Positions 20,946 to 31,517 of a stretch of 64,000 nt of DNA are shown here, one piece after another. The position numbers were made by a program, and so were the translations under genes. Under the pieces are notes generated by a model that saw only the letters and a program-made list of their open reading frames with translations, was not told the DNA's origin and ran no database searches. Positions within the stretch are counted from its first letter, which is position 1, and each line of letters opens with the position of its first letter. Source of the DNA: Diphasiastrum complanatum (taxonomy: Eukaryota; Streptophyta; Lycopodiopsida; Lycopodiales; Lycopodiaceae); assembly GCA_029204225.1 (NCBI GenBank), contig CM055100.1, forward strand, positions 64,922,550-64,986,549, written 5' to 3'.

Positions 20946-21174
20946 CCAATTGTCAGATACAGAGCTATAAATTTACACACTGGTTAATCAAAATTCTGGA
21001 ATAACCAAACACTCTATTCACTCACAAGCTTCTGCTTAGAATCAACATTTCCAAATCGATCTTTCACTCACTCAAACTCACACAACTGGAAGAATAACTA
21101 ATCCTAACATGCCTGATTTCAACCGCATCTCCATAAAACGTGGAACATGGCAATCATGATTCAATGCCAAAACA

Positions 21175-21263
<89 letters not shown>

Positions 21264-21300
21264 CATCTCGGCATTTCACCTTGGATGGGAAGGGAACATA
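20946..21300 (-). mobile_element. Probable LTR end/leader of the second gypsy-like element
   Basis: Minus strand reads GTATCTGACA then ATTGGCACAGACGAGG, which looks like an LTR end followed by a primer-site-like stretch ahead of gag. Upstream on that strand is the GA tract at 21181-21259. The 5' border of the LTR was not found. Confidence 0.45.
21181..21259 (+). repeat. (CT)n microsatellite, about 39 units
   Basis: Pure CT repeat of 79 bases, lying upstream of the minus-strand gypsy gag. Confidence 0.98.
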
Positions 21301-21945
21301 GCACCAACTCTAGCTTTCATGGGGGAGGGTGGAGTACGCCCTTGGATCCTCAGGCGGAATGCCCAAGGAGGCATCCTTCCTCGGCCTGAACTTTGTTTTT
21401 AATATTTTCATCTCTTTTCTTTTTTTGCTGCAAATTTCTTTTTACACTCACCTTCTAGGCGGAAGGTGCGTGTAAAAAAAGGTAAAAAATTGTGTACACC
21501 TTCCGAGTGCTAGAAGATGATGTAAAAGAAATTTGCCACAATTTTTTTTTTTGCCCACAAATTACATTCTATGAATCTACTCCATTTCCTTCATAAAAAT
21601 GTTAAAACTGATTTTACTACTTGGGGAATGACTTTGCACGATCTAGAGTAGTTGAGATCAATGCCAAAAATATATATCACTTAGGTATGGAAATAAGTTT
21701 GCATAACGCCAGAATCCATCAACTACTCCTTTGCAACAATGGAACATGAACTCCAGCTTTGTCTACATTAACAGAAGCACGTTGGGCACGATTTATCTCG
21801 CATTCATCGTGCCTGCCTGTCGTGCCCACTTATGCCATGCACCAATGAAACAGATTCATGGGCCCACGCAATACCTGCAGGGAGCAAAATCGTTACCATG
21901 TAGGTTGGAAGATGACTATTCCCTATGACTACGGAATTAATGGAT
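21301..21945. other. Unassigned sequence
   Basis: No coding region recognised. An imperfect inverted pair around GCGGAAGGTGCGTGTAAAAAA and ACACCTTCCGAGTG (about 21459-21510) is the only structure noted. Confidence 0.4.
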
Positions 21946-22105
21946 TCCATTTTGCCTTTGACAATGCTGACTGTTTGCACACACATTACCAATATACAGA
22001 TCGCAAATTCGGGTGTCCCGTATAGATCGGCAAATTGGACCCAAATTTGCGATCTATATTGGTAGTGTGTGCAAACAGGCAGCATTGTCAAAGGCAAAAT
22101 AATGG
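21946..22105. repeat. 160-bp near-perfect inverted repeat (hairpin; MITE or MIR-like)
   Basis: The left arm begins CCATTTTGCCTTTGACAATG and the right arm ends CATTGTCAAAGGCAAAATAATGG. Pairing continues through CTGNCTGTTTGCACACAC, TACCAATATA and GATCGCAAATT, so arms are about 65-68 bases with few mismatches, one- to three-base bulges and a loop of about 25-30 bases. That shape fits a foldback MITE or a young microRNA precursor. No clear target-site duplication was identified. Confidence 0.8.
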
Positions 22106-22455
22106 CATTTCATTTTATGGAATGTATCACACACCTTCTGATAAATGAACTTCTTATTTGGGTGTTATTTTTTAAACTTTCTGATCTATCATTAGACTTC
22201 ATATGATATTTCATGTTCATACTTTGAAACATAAACAAAACGCACACAAAGACTAAATAAAAACTTGAGAAAAGCAATAAGCCAAAAACGATTGTGGATG
22301 GGTGATGGTAATCTTGCCCTGCCCCAGCTGTGGCTATCTTGGAGAATAGTTGTAGAGTGCACGGGTAGAAACTAGAAACCCAGGTTTCGTCCATGCAAAC
22401 TGCTTACTAGTAATGGCTGCCAGTCATTTTGTGCCAAGCGAAGATATTTATTGTT

Positions 22456-22625
22456 TCAAGCTGCTGTAAATCATATATTGGAATTCGTACAATCAATTGT
22501 CATGGCATACAATCACCTGAACATAATTGGTAGTTGAAGACATTCATTTCAAGCTGTTGTAAATCGCATATTCGTACAATCAATTGTCACGGCATACAGT
22601 CACCTGGACATAATTCATACTTGAA
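22456..22625. repeat. Two-copy tandem duplication, about 92 bp
   Basis: TTCAAGCTGCTGTAAATC...TCGTACAATCAATTGTCATGGCATACAATCACCTG at 22456 recurs from 22548 with small changes and a short deletion. Confidence 0.8.
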
Positions 22626-23620
22626 ATTGCATGATGGCTTTTTTATGTGTGGAACTATGATCTGAGGTAGCCTATATTCAAACAGTGCAGGGCTGATTCT
22701 GATGAGACCAATTTCCTCTTGAGCTTTTCCTCTTTACAAAGTGGTCAAGGCAGCTCCACTTGATTGTTACCCCAAGATCCCAAATACTTCGAAAGTTTGA
22801 CATAACTCAATCTAACATTAGCAGAGTGGAGTCTATTAGCATACCACCTACAAAATGGCACTAGTAACTTTCCATAACGAATTACCGGATCACCGGATTT
22901 TACATCTACCAATGACTACCACAAGAATTCCAAATCTTTCTTCACGATGATAAATGTTGATGGATAGAAAATCTAAGTTGCTGCACTAGCTAATTTAAGT
23001 TTTCTTGCAGTAATCTTCAAATAAGTCAGCTACAAATTTCATGGCAAGCTGTCAAATTTTAGCTTTCTTCATCAAAAGAGTGAATTGGATAGGGTTCAAC
23101 ATAGGCGTTGCCTGGACATCTACCATACTTGACCGTTGATAACCATGAAACTAGCTCCAATATTTGCAAGTTAAAATAACTCGGAGCAGGATTTTAAGCT
23201 CAGCTCCTTTGGTCTTTTCCAAAATGCTGAAAATTTTCAAAATGTCGACGTATTATTCTAGAAAGTTGGATTCTCAAACTTCAGGTTTGTTACGACTGAT
23301 TAGGACTATCCAATTCCATGCACTCCATTGATTATTTCACAGTTGTTATCGATCAGCAAATCTCGCTGATGTCAGATCTCATAAAAATGTTGCAGGTTGT
23401 AACCTCCATGTCTCCTTTTTGAAGCAAAGATTAAGAAATAATCGACGTTGCTTACAGACTAAATGTTCTTCAGCAAGGCCAAAAGCTTAAGATCAATTCA
23501 ACAAGGTAACTAGTCTAGCCTATGTGACATCATAACTAAGTTGAGACGTATATTTCAAATGCAAATTAATAACATTTTGCGTTCCTCAGGAGTGGTAGCT
23601 CAATTGACAGACTTCTCCAC
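22626..23620. other. 3' flank of the minus-strand DUF688-like gene
   Basis: No further exon with acceptable splice borders was found here, and no element was recognised. Contains the gene's presumed 3' untranslated region. Confidence 0.4.
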
Positions 23621-25974
23621 TTAATTCGATGGATTTTCATATTCCAAACGCTCCTGCAATTTAGTGCATCATAGAAGTTTAATCTTCGTGACATATCTAG
23701 TCAAATGGCCTTAACATGCATGTTGTAAACAATGGATCCGAACAAGTCAGCAGATAAAAATAAGACATATATTTGTTTCTAACTCCTAATTTATGCACTA
23801 GGATGCGAAGTTCAAACATATGAATTCGATATAAGGCAATGCGGGTTAGGAATATTACCTCGGAATAGCGTAAGTGGTCAGGTCGCAAGTTACGAGATTT
23901 TACAACTTCCTCCCACCTCGAATGTTCAGCAGGTAAGACCTCCTTTTTCGGATGTAATGCCGAGAATTCTTTTGGTGGAGCAAAGGGAGTTGGTGTAGGC
24001 ATGCTGGATTGAACAGTCTTTTTCAGCCAAGACTTAGCAGGAGAGCTGGGAGGAGGTAAGGCCTGCATATGGAGCAGGCTTGCTCGGGGTTCCTCCTTTA
24101 CGATATTTTCTTGTAGAAACCTTTTGTTAGACAAATCAACTGGGGAGTTCGACGATGTCCGGATTGCTCTGAGAGAAGGATGCATGGTAGCGTACTCGGT
24201 CCGATTCTTAACCTCGAAGGTCAAATTTTTCGTCCTCTCTTCATCAAAATAGTCATGCCTCTTGTTGTCTTCACCACCATAACATGAGCTTCCTTGCTCG
24301 GATTTCTTTCTAAATTCATCCCTATTTTGAGGTTGATCAAGAGAAATTTCAGTATTATCATGTGGACTGTAGTATGATGAAACTGTTCGAAGTTTGTCAC
24401 GATCCCTCAATGATGAAGGCTCTTGCAATTTGACGTTGCTATCTGGTTCCTTATGTAATATCGACGTACCTGGTGATGGAAGTAGAAAGCCCGAGTTCCA
24501 TTTGTTTTCAAAATGTTTGTTAGTACGTAATCTTTCTGCTCCATAAGGACCTGAGTGAGACCCATCGTTGGATGCTGATCTCTCCTGAATTCTGTCGTTT
24601 GGAAGTCCTAAAAATCCTTTTCCTTTGCATGATAAAGACTCTTCATTTCTATATTTGTTAGTAAATGATGTCCTTGAACTGCCTCCTTCAGAAACGCTCA
24701 TCGACTTAACATCTGTAGTTTCGGACAATGAGTTGTTCAAGCCAATGCTATCAAATCGAGATACCGAATCCATTCCTTGTGAATCTTCGGGTTTATCTGG
24801 TTCATGCTGATTAGAGGTTTCCTGCAATCGATTTTTCTGTTGTCTATGTAAAGCTTTTTCAGCCTCGAAAGTTTTGAAATTATGCATGTGATAGAGGAAG
24901 TAAATCAACAAAAAAGATAAATCATAGCAATCCATTTTTCGTTTGCTCATTACAGGAAACGAGATGTCTAACCTGAGAACCGCAATGTTCGTCCTCTGGA
25001 ATAATAATCGTGCCAGAGGCGTGTTCCAGTGTGCTCAGCCTGAATTGTGAATGCCAATATTCTCCCACACTTTTGAACTTAGTAGAACGGGAAGGAGCTT
25101 GCAGATGCATGATAGTACCTACATCCAGTATACATCTCTGTTGATCTTCTTTTGGAGCACCACAAAGATCACTGCATGGCATCGACGTCTGTACCATGCT
25201 TTCAACACGCCGGTGATCATTGTGTACACGCACATCCACAGGACTCGCCGTACCAGCCGGTGATTGACCTGCAATTGCCATAGCAGCTGGTATAAATCGG
25301 TTCATGATGAAATCACGAGCTACTGGGTGGTCCTTGTTTCTGGATTGTGGAAAACCATCAGAGCCACTTATCAAGGTACCGTCGGATGTCGGTGTAAGAG
25401 CTTCATTGTGAGCCGAATATGCTTGCTCAACCTGGTCTGACAATGCATCCCACTCTTCTTCGGTTCGCAATTCTAAGCTTTTCGTAACGTTTTCCTCTTC
25501 AAAATGTGGAAAATCTAATTGAGGATTTTCTTGTGCAGTTGATGTGGAGGAAAATTGTTTTGAATTTTCAGCCGCTATGAAGGTATCTAACAATGACGGA
25601 CTATGGACACGCCCCTTATCCTCAAGAGAGATTTGTCGGCTTTTCCGTTGGTAGCGAATGTCATCATTTTCTGGGTGATCAGAGAAAGCTGTGGCTCTGG
25701 CTGAAGCTGACTTTGACGGATCAATATTGAATGAACTGCCCTCATCAGCCTTCGCTAATTGCACTAGACTTTTGTCCCTTTCCGCCACAAGATCATACGA
25801 TATTTTGCGATAGCTACCTTCTTCATCCTTTTGAAAATCAGAATGTATTGTCTCCCCCACTTTGGAATCAGAAGAGGATACAATTTGCAGCGCAGGAGCT
25901 GCATGGCGTCGACGCATTGAGATCAAAGGAGCATTAAGATCCAGTTTAGCTGCAGTATAACTATCCGCCGACAT
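23621..25974 (-). CDS. DUF688-like plant protein, three exons, about 679 aa
   Basis: Apparently intact nuclear gene. Proposed coding exons on the minus strand are 25974-24973, 24863-23859 and 23653-23621; all junctions are GT-AG and phase 0 (CAG|GTTAGA, TTCGAG|GCTG, GAG|GTAATA, TTGCAG|GAG), giving 2040 bases. The start MSADSYTAAKLDLNAPLISM fits the family habit of LDFNAPLLSVRR near the N-terminus. Another family-like block is ARDFIMNRFIPAAMAIAG in exon 1, and exon 2 has PPPSSPAKSWLKKTVQS. Most of the rest is Ser-rich and probably disordered. The last exon adds ERLEYENPSN. No catalytic motif, signal peptide or membrane segment is seen. DUF688 proteins have no defined biochemical role; the assignment is from motif memory. 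Gene structure is more certain than the family. Confidence 0.65.
23859..24863 (-). CDS. DUF688-like gene, coding exon 2 (335 codons)
   Basis: Separated from exon 1 by a 109-base intron. Highly polar, Ser/Asn/Asp/Lys/Glu-rich. The conserved-looking end reads SPAKSWLKKTVQS and SRWEEVVKSRNLRPDHLRYS before the donor GAG|GTAATA. Confidence 0.65.
24973..25974 (-). CDS. DUF688-like gene, coding exon 1 (334 codons)
   Basis: Begins at the ATG of MSADSY. A likely splice acceptor (GATCGTGCAG|ACGG, exon from 26003) lies just upstream, so an untranslated leader exon is expected further up. Holds LDLNAPLISMRRRHAAP and ARDFIMNRFIPAAMA. Donor CAG|GTTAGA. Confidence 0.65.
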
Positions 25975-26003
25975 GGCTCTTTTTGGATCTGTTAGACCAC
26001 CGT

Positions 26004-26477
26004 CTGCACGATCGCAAGAACTTAAGTACGTAACCACATATAGAAACAATCTAATCAGAAGTGCGGATACCTAGTCAGAATCAGGAAGGCTGGGAGACCT
26101 ACAAGATTCAAGTGCACTGATCTCTGCATACTTTTGCTAACGTGTAAATTAAAAGATCCAAAAGAGGTTTCCAGCATGTGGTATTTTCTTCAGCGCTATG
26201 CTAGCAATACATTATCCATTCTAAATTTAAAAGAGCTACTAGATTTAGGTTTCTAGCATATTTTCCATACATTGCGAACTTGATAAAAGACTGCTTAACT
26301 TCCTCATATAATCGCATCATTGCAACAGTGATCATACATGACAAGATGATCAAGAATTCACAACCAAAACTTCACCCGATCGATCGCGTTCTTGCTATTA
26401 GACTTCCAAGAGGTGGCGCGTTGATCTCTTCGACTACCAAAAGACATTCGTTCAATCGACATTCGCTTAACTTCGAG

Positions 26478-26481
<4 letters not shown>
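26004..26481. other. 5' flank of the DUF688-like gene
   Basis: Leader/promoter side of the minus-strand gene. No confident TATA box or leader exon donor could be fixed. Confidence 0.35.

Positions 26482-26532
<51 letters not shown>
26482..26532 (+). repeat. (CT)n microsatellite, about 25 units
   Basis: Pure CT on the plus strand, hence GA on the sense strand of the minus-strand gene, about 500 bases upstream of its ATG. Confidence 0.97.
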
Positions 26533-26535
<3 letters not shown>

Positions 26536-26718
26536 ATTCAATTCTTGTGCCATATGGTGGACTATCTTCACCAACCAAGAATTTATTTTTATTAATTTTG
26601 AATTAGGTCTTAATTGCCATTCTATTGATTTTATGGCCTTTTTGGCCCTATATTATTTTGCATTATATAAGGGCCCCAAAATTTTTGATCCTATTTTTTT
26701 AGTTTGAGACTGTTGGGA

Positions 26719-26803
26719 AGAGAGAGAGAGAGAGCTCGCGGCCCACTACCTACGAGGAGGGACACACACACACACACAAGCAAGCAGGCCTGGTGCCTGC
26801 GGG

Positions 26804-26850
<47 letters not shown>
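26719..26850 (+). repeat. Compound (GA)n-(AC)n-(GA)n tract
   Basis: Short GA run at 26719-26734, AC run at about 26762-26778 and a longer GA run at 26806-26850. The last is complementary to the CT tract at 26482, 270 bases away, so the two could pair. Confidence 0.95.
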
Positions 26851-26851
<1 letters not shown>

Positions 26852-28599
26852 CATGTTGGGTGTCTGCGAGAGAGAGTAAAGCATTCACATAGTTCCTCTT
26901 GCTTAAGCAAGACCAAACCCTTTGAACCAAACCAACAAGGTACAATATAGCTGAGAAGTAAATACAGTACGATAAAGCACCATAAAGCAAGACTTATTTC
27001 AAGACATCCAGCTGGTACCTACCACCATCCCACAACACAAAATCACGTGACTCGGTATGTGAGGAAGACAGGTGTCGATGCTGAATGTCAATTGTTATCC
27101 ATGTACAAAATAAGCATTGCTACTTAACAGGTTGGTTAAAATGAAAAATACATAGTCCAAGGTTCTCATTCACTTATAAATTTTAGCGATAGGCTAAGCC
27201 GTCATATAACCATATCAGGACGAAAGCCATGCTAATCAGTGTAACCAACATTAGAACATATAAAAAATTACTCTTTATATAAATAAAATAAATAAAAAGG
27301 ACTCTTGCTAAACATGCGCAAATTGTTTTTACAAAAAGATTTATAGGTTGAGCAAGGACACACGTACAATGGTATTAGGGCACATCCATGCCATGCTAAC
27401 CCGTGGTCCCATGAAAGAGTCGTGTAATGATGTCAGATCCCTTGAGCATATCCATGCTTTCCAAAGGATATTCAAGCTTGATTACTAGTTTAATTACTAG
27501 TGTAAAACCTGAAAAGACATGTGTGGAAATTACAAATTTATGTAAAACAACACAAATAAGGATTCTTTGGCTTGTATAATCTCAATGCGTATGTTAGGAC
27601 AAATCCATGTCATTCTAACATCGGAGACTATAATAACTCTTGTGCAAATCCATGCAATCCAAGAGTATCGTAAGCCAAACACGAGTACGATTTTAAGTAT
27701 TGGGTTAGTTTAATAAACGATTGAAAACTTATCATGTAGAAAAGAGCAAGAGGAAAACAAAGTTTCAAGGAAAAGTGACCGTAAGTAGAATGTTGTGTTT
27801 AAAAAATCTTAGATAAAGTTGAAGTACTGATATGCTAGCTTATGAATAAGTTCATACTTGAATGGTAGTGGAAGTGTAATCCTGGGAAGATGCCATGATA
27901 ATTTCGCTACTATCGTTTCTTCAAGCAATACCACAACAAGACTAGTTGATGAGTTAATAGCATAGTAGTGACAATTGAAATGAATGCCAAGAAACTTTTA
28001 ATCACAACTAGTATACTTTTATCACAGTCTGATTGGAAAACCATGATATCTTAATTAGTTTAATAGGAGCATGAACGTATCATACCTGTGATTGATATTA
28101 ACTTTGATAATATCAAAAGACAAGAGTAAAGTTCTGGAAATGCAGGCTGCAAATATTATCGTAGCGAGTTTACAACCACTTACGAAATAGTAGATAACTA
28201 AACCATCGATTACATTGATGTAGTATACACCAGAGAGTAGGCATAGTTATAGGCTATTTCTATCAATATGAGTAGATAGTGAGAGTTATTATGGGCATCC
28301 TGTGATTACAAAGAAAGCATAATATAATGGAATGGAAAGCATAGCTACAAAGCTCATTTGTGTAGCTATCAAGCTATCGCTGATAGTTATGCTAACATCT
28401 TTCTTGCATTCTTGATGATCATCGCTGGTTTTCCATCGCAAAACTAAGGTGAAGTATCCATGTATCAATACCTATGCTAATAACATGATTTTGATGAGTA
28501 TTAATCAGCGTGGAACACCTGTAAAAAATTAGCGTAACAGTTGATGTTCCTCAACGCACTGATATCATGAGGAATCATCTGTATTTAATGCAAACCATC
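26851..28599. other. Non-coding stretch with a hairpin cluster at 27375-27666
   Basis: No gene or retroelement recognised. Four short hairpins of common design lie at 27375-27399, 27440-27467, 27594-27618 and 27636-27666. Confidence 0.5.
27375..27666 (+). repeat. Four look-alike hairpins with compensating stem changes
   Basis: Each copy has an outer stem, an inner stem around a loop containing ATCCA, and a 3-base bulge on the 3' side. Copies: TTAG-GGCA-CATCCA-TGCC-ATG-CTAA; CCTTG-AGCAT-ATCC-ATGCT-TTC-CAAAGG; TTAG-GACA-AATCCA-TGTC-ATT-CTAA; ACTCTTG-TGCA-AATCCA-TGCA-ATC-CAAGAGT. They form two A-B pairs about 220 bases apart. Pairing is kept while the stem bases differ. Confidence 0.7.
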
Positions 28600-29345
28600 T
28601 GTCAGAAATCGAGAGGATGACTGGCAGCGGAAGTCTGAGCGAGCGTGGGTGTAGAATCGGAAGCGCCACATTTAGCAGCAAAAATAATCAAAATGAATTA
28701 ATCAGTTAAGCGCAAATGAATATTACAGTAGTGAAACAGAAATTGCACTCTAATTAATATTAACAATGAGTACAATAGCTTGAAGTAATAACTTCAGCTT
28801 GTTCGTTGAGCGTGATAATGCTGGCTACAGTAATTCTTCTTAAAAGAGGATTGATTTGTTTTTTTTTTGGTTAACTCAACTACTGATCAGTCTATTATAG
28901 CTGATTACAAAATATCTGTTTGCTAAATATCCATTTATTATTTATTACAACCGTCTTAGAGCAATAACTGTATGTACAATAGTAGGTGAACTGCCATAAA
29001 GACTTCTGACAGTTTATTTGATCGTTTTTTCCCTGATGGAAAAGAGTTGATGACAAATTCGGTTAAGTCGACGAAGTTGGACATGTCGATGAAGTCGGTT
29101 TGATGGAGTTAGTGTTGAAATGTCGATGTCGAGTAAGTCGAGTACGTCGATGTCGAGCAAGTCAATTTTTGGACATATGAACATATGTATATACATGAGA
29201 AGTCGATGACTTCGATGTCGGGTAAGTTGATGTTGTATATATATATCAGATGAGTATATACAGGAGGAAGTGGATGTCGATGAAGTCGATCACTTCGATG
29301 TCGAGCACTTCGCTGAAGTCGTAGTTGATGGAGTCAGTTTGTCAA
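28600..29345 (-). mobile_element. LTR-like remnant related to the LTR at 39075
   Basis: Starts (plus reading) TGTCAGAAATCGA like 39075 and shares an AGCAAnAATnAAnATGAATTAA block, CAGTnAGC and AAAnTTGCACTCT in the same order. Its far part is filled by degenerate GTCGATG-type repeats and abuts the copia RT below. The outer boundary is not certain. Confidence 0.5.
29050..29335 (+). repeat. Degenerate GTCGATG / AAGTCG short repeats
   Basis: More than a dozen variants of GTCGATG, GTCGAGTAAGTCG and TCGATGAAGTCG occur in three clusters at about 29060-29165, 29200-29235 and 29273-29330. Confidence 0.75.
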
Positions 29346-30008
29346 ACACGAAGTGCGAAAATCTCGAAGGGCGAAAAATGCGAACATGCATAAATTGGCT
29401 TAATCTACCAACACAAAAGCTTAGAGTGATGGTTAGATATATAAGTGAACCAACTAGCTTCCTATAGAGAGTAATGCCCTCAAAGGATCTTTCATTACCT
29501 CTTATAGTTAGCTTTACATTTGACTCCATAGGTGTAGCACAAGACTTTATATCATATGAAATATACTTAGAATAGAACTAGCATACTTCTCTTGACAAAT
29601 GAAAGTAGATTGAGAAGTCCTAATCACTTCTATTCCTAAGATGTAATGCAAATGACCAAGATCATGCACCTCAAACACCTTCTTGAGAGCATTCTTGATA
29701 TCATCAACATCTTGGTTGTTACCTCCACTCAAGATGATATCATCCACATAGATTAGCAAGATAGTAACATCATTACCACAAAATCTATAGTAAAGTGAAT
29801 GATCATACTCACTCATAACAAAGTTTTGAGAGAGTAAAAATGTGTTAAGCTTAGCATACCAACTCCTTGGTGCTTGCTTAAGAGCATACAAACTCTTTTG
29901 TAGAAGACAAACACGATTTGGATTGGTAGATGAAATGTAGCTCTCGAGTTGCTCCATGTACACTTCCTCCTCAAGATCACCATTCAAGAATGCATTTGTG
30001 ATGTCCAT
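29346..30008 (-). pseudogene. copia reverse transcriptase, minus strand
   Basis: A nearly clean 153-codon frame (29547-30008) holds MDITNAFLNGDLEEEVYMEQ, KSLYALKQAPRSWYAKLNTF, the active site LLIYVDDIILSGG and GHLHYILGIEVIRT. A second piece (29290-29529) has YRKLVGSLIYLTITLSF and VGRLSQFMHV, with a small internal deletion, then ends. RNase H and the 3' LTR are missing, so the element is 3'-truncated. It belongs with the integrase, gag and LTR up to 33707. Confidence 0.88.
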
Positions 30009-30460
30009 TTGCCATAGATCTCATCCAGAAAGAGTAGCAAGAGAGATGATGAGCCGAATGCTTACCATCTTTGCCATGGGTGCAAAGGTTTAATCATAGT
30101 CCATAGCATGTTCCTGTGCATATCCTTTAGACACCAACCTTTGTTTATTGATAGATCCATCTTGGTTAGTCTTCACCTTGAAGATCCATTTGCATCCAAT
30201 AGCTTTTTTGTCCTTAGGTAACCCCCCACCAATCTCCATGTATTGTTCTCCATAAGAGCTTGATACTCAATATCCATTGCTTGGATCCACTCCTCTTTGT
30301 TCCTTGCTTCATCTACACATGTAGGTTCATTAAAAGAGGTTATGAAAGCATAGTTTGTACCTCCAACAACTTGCTTACCTTTCTCATCATATGTGAGCCT
30401 TGAAGGTGTTTGCCTTTGCCTTGATGTCCCCCTTGGCTTTTGACTTGATGAAGGTCCTTT
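30009..30460 (-). pseudogene. copia RT N-terminal region, multiply broken
   Basis: Minus strand: EEWIQAMDIEYQALMENN followed by fragments of the RT fingers (KIDPSINKQRLVSKG-like, MPWTMIKPLHPWQ) in several frames with stops. It links integrase to the RT frame at 30008. Confidence 0.7.
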
Positions 30461-30470
30461 ATCATCACAT

Positions 30471-31226
30471 CTAACATAGGATCCATGTCATCAACATCAA
30501 GAGTATTAGATCCATCCACAACATCATTACTTGAAGACACCTTTGGAATGTTCCCCTCATAAAAATGACATCCCTACCAGTAATCACCTTATTAGTAGTA
30601 GGAATGTAAACCTTATAGGCTTTACTCACCTCACTATATCCAACCAATATACCTTTCCTTGAAGATAGATCATCCTTTGTCCTATCATCAAGAGTTATAT
30701 TGAAATAGCAAGTGCATCCAAAAGTTCTAAGAAACTCGACATTCGGCCTCCTCTTGAATAGCATTTCAAGAGGTGTTTTTTCATCCAATATAGCACTCGG
30801 CCACCTATTGCATAGAAAGTTAGCACATAACAAGACTTGATACTCCATTTTGTTGAGGTGTCCTTGGACATGTGTACTCCCTCTTGATCCCATGTTCATC
30901 ACAAAAGGCTTTAAACTTGGTTGAGATATACTCACCACCATTGTCACTCCTCAAGCACTTGATCCTTGTAGAAAATTGGTTCTCCCTTGCACTCTTGAAT
31001 TTCACAAAGACATTATACATTTCATCCTTGATCTTTAGTAGATAGACCCAACAAAATCGACTAAAATCATCAATAAAGGTGACATACATCCTAGATCCTC
31101 CATTGCTAATAGTAGTAACACCATGAATATCCGAATGTACAACTTGAAAAGGCTTTGTAGATCTAGATGTAGATCTATTATAAGGTAGTCTATGTGACTT
31201 TCACAAAGCACAAGACTCACAAACAT
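30471..31226 (-). pseudogene. copia integrase with the third catalytic acid region deleted
   Basis: Core motifs are present: FIDDFSRFCWVYLL (first Asp), LRSDNGGEYIS (second Asp) and CPRTPQQNGV. Where AERKNR and about 40 further residues should follow, the sequence jumps to LLCANFLCNRWPSAILDEKT and MLFKRRPNVEFLRTFGCTC. The catalytic Glu is therefore lost. The same junction is seen at 6790, so the deletion existed in a common ancestor. Downstream: KAYKVYIPTTNKVITGRDVI. Confidence 0.85.
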
Positions 31227-31234
31227 GATTGATG

Positions 31235-31517
31235 CTAGTTAAGGATCTTGGAAAACCAATCACAACTTGCTTTTAGCCAATACCTCCAATGCTTTGTAGT
31301 TGAGATTCCCATCCTCTTGTGCCAAACCTCTTGCGTGGATATTTGCTCACTTGAAACACATCCAACTTGGTTAGCAATAACACAAGAATCTAGTTTGAAT
31401 AATGTCCCTTGCCTTTTACCTTTTGCAATCAAGATATCCTTCCTTTTGATCATACATCTCTCTTATTTTTGTACCAATCACTAGCAAAATTCCCCTTGAT
31501 GCCACAATAGAAGAACT
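31235..31517 (-). pseudogene. copia gag-pre-integrase and zinc-knuckle remnant
   Basis: VWHKRMGISTTKHW corresponds to the WHRRLGHLN motif. Upstream in another frame KLKFFYCGIKGNFASDW is a zinc knuckle that keeps only one cysteine of CX2CX4HX4C. Protease is not recognisable. Confidence 0.7.

Noticed and set aside
24922-24950. Two overlapping minus-strand genes at 23.7-26.0 kb
   Set aside because: The overlap is an intron with good GT-AG borders and matching phase, so they are exons of one gene.
29408-29413. LTR end CCAACA for the 28600 LTR
   Set aside because: The bases are part of the RT coding stretch around VGRLSQFM, and the flanking bases do not form a target duplication.
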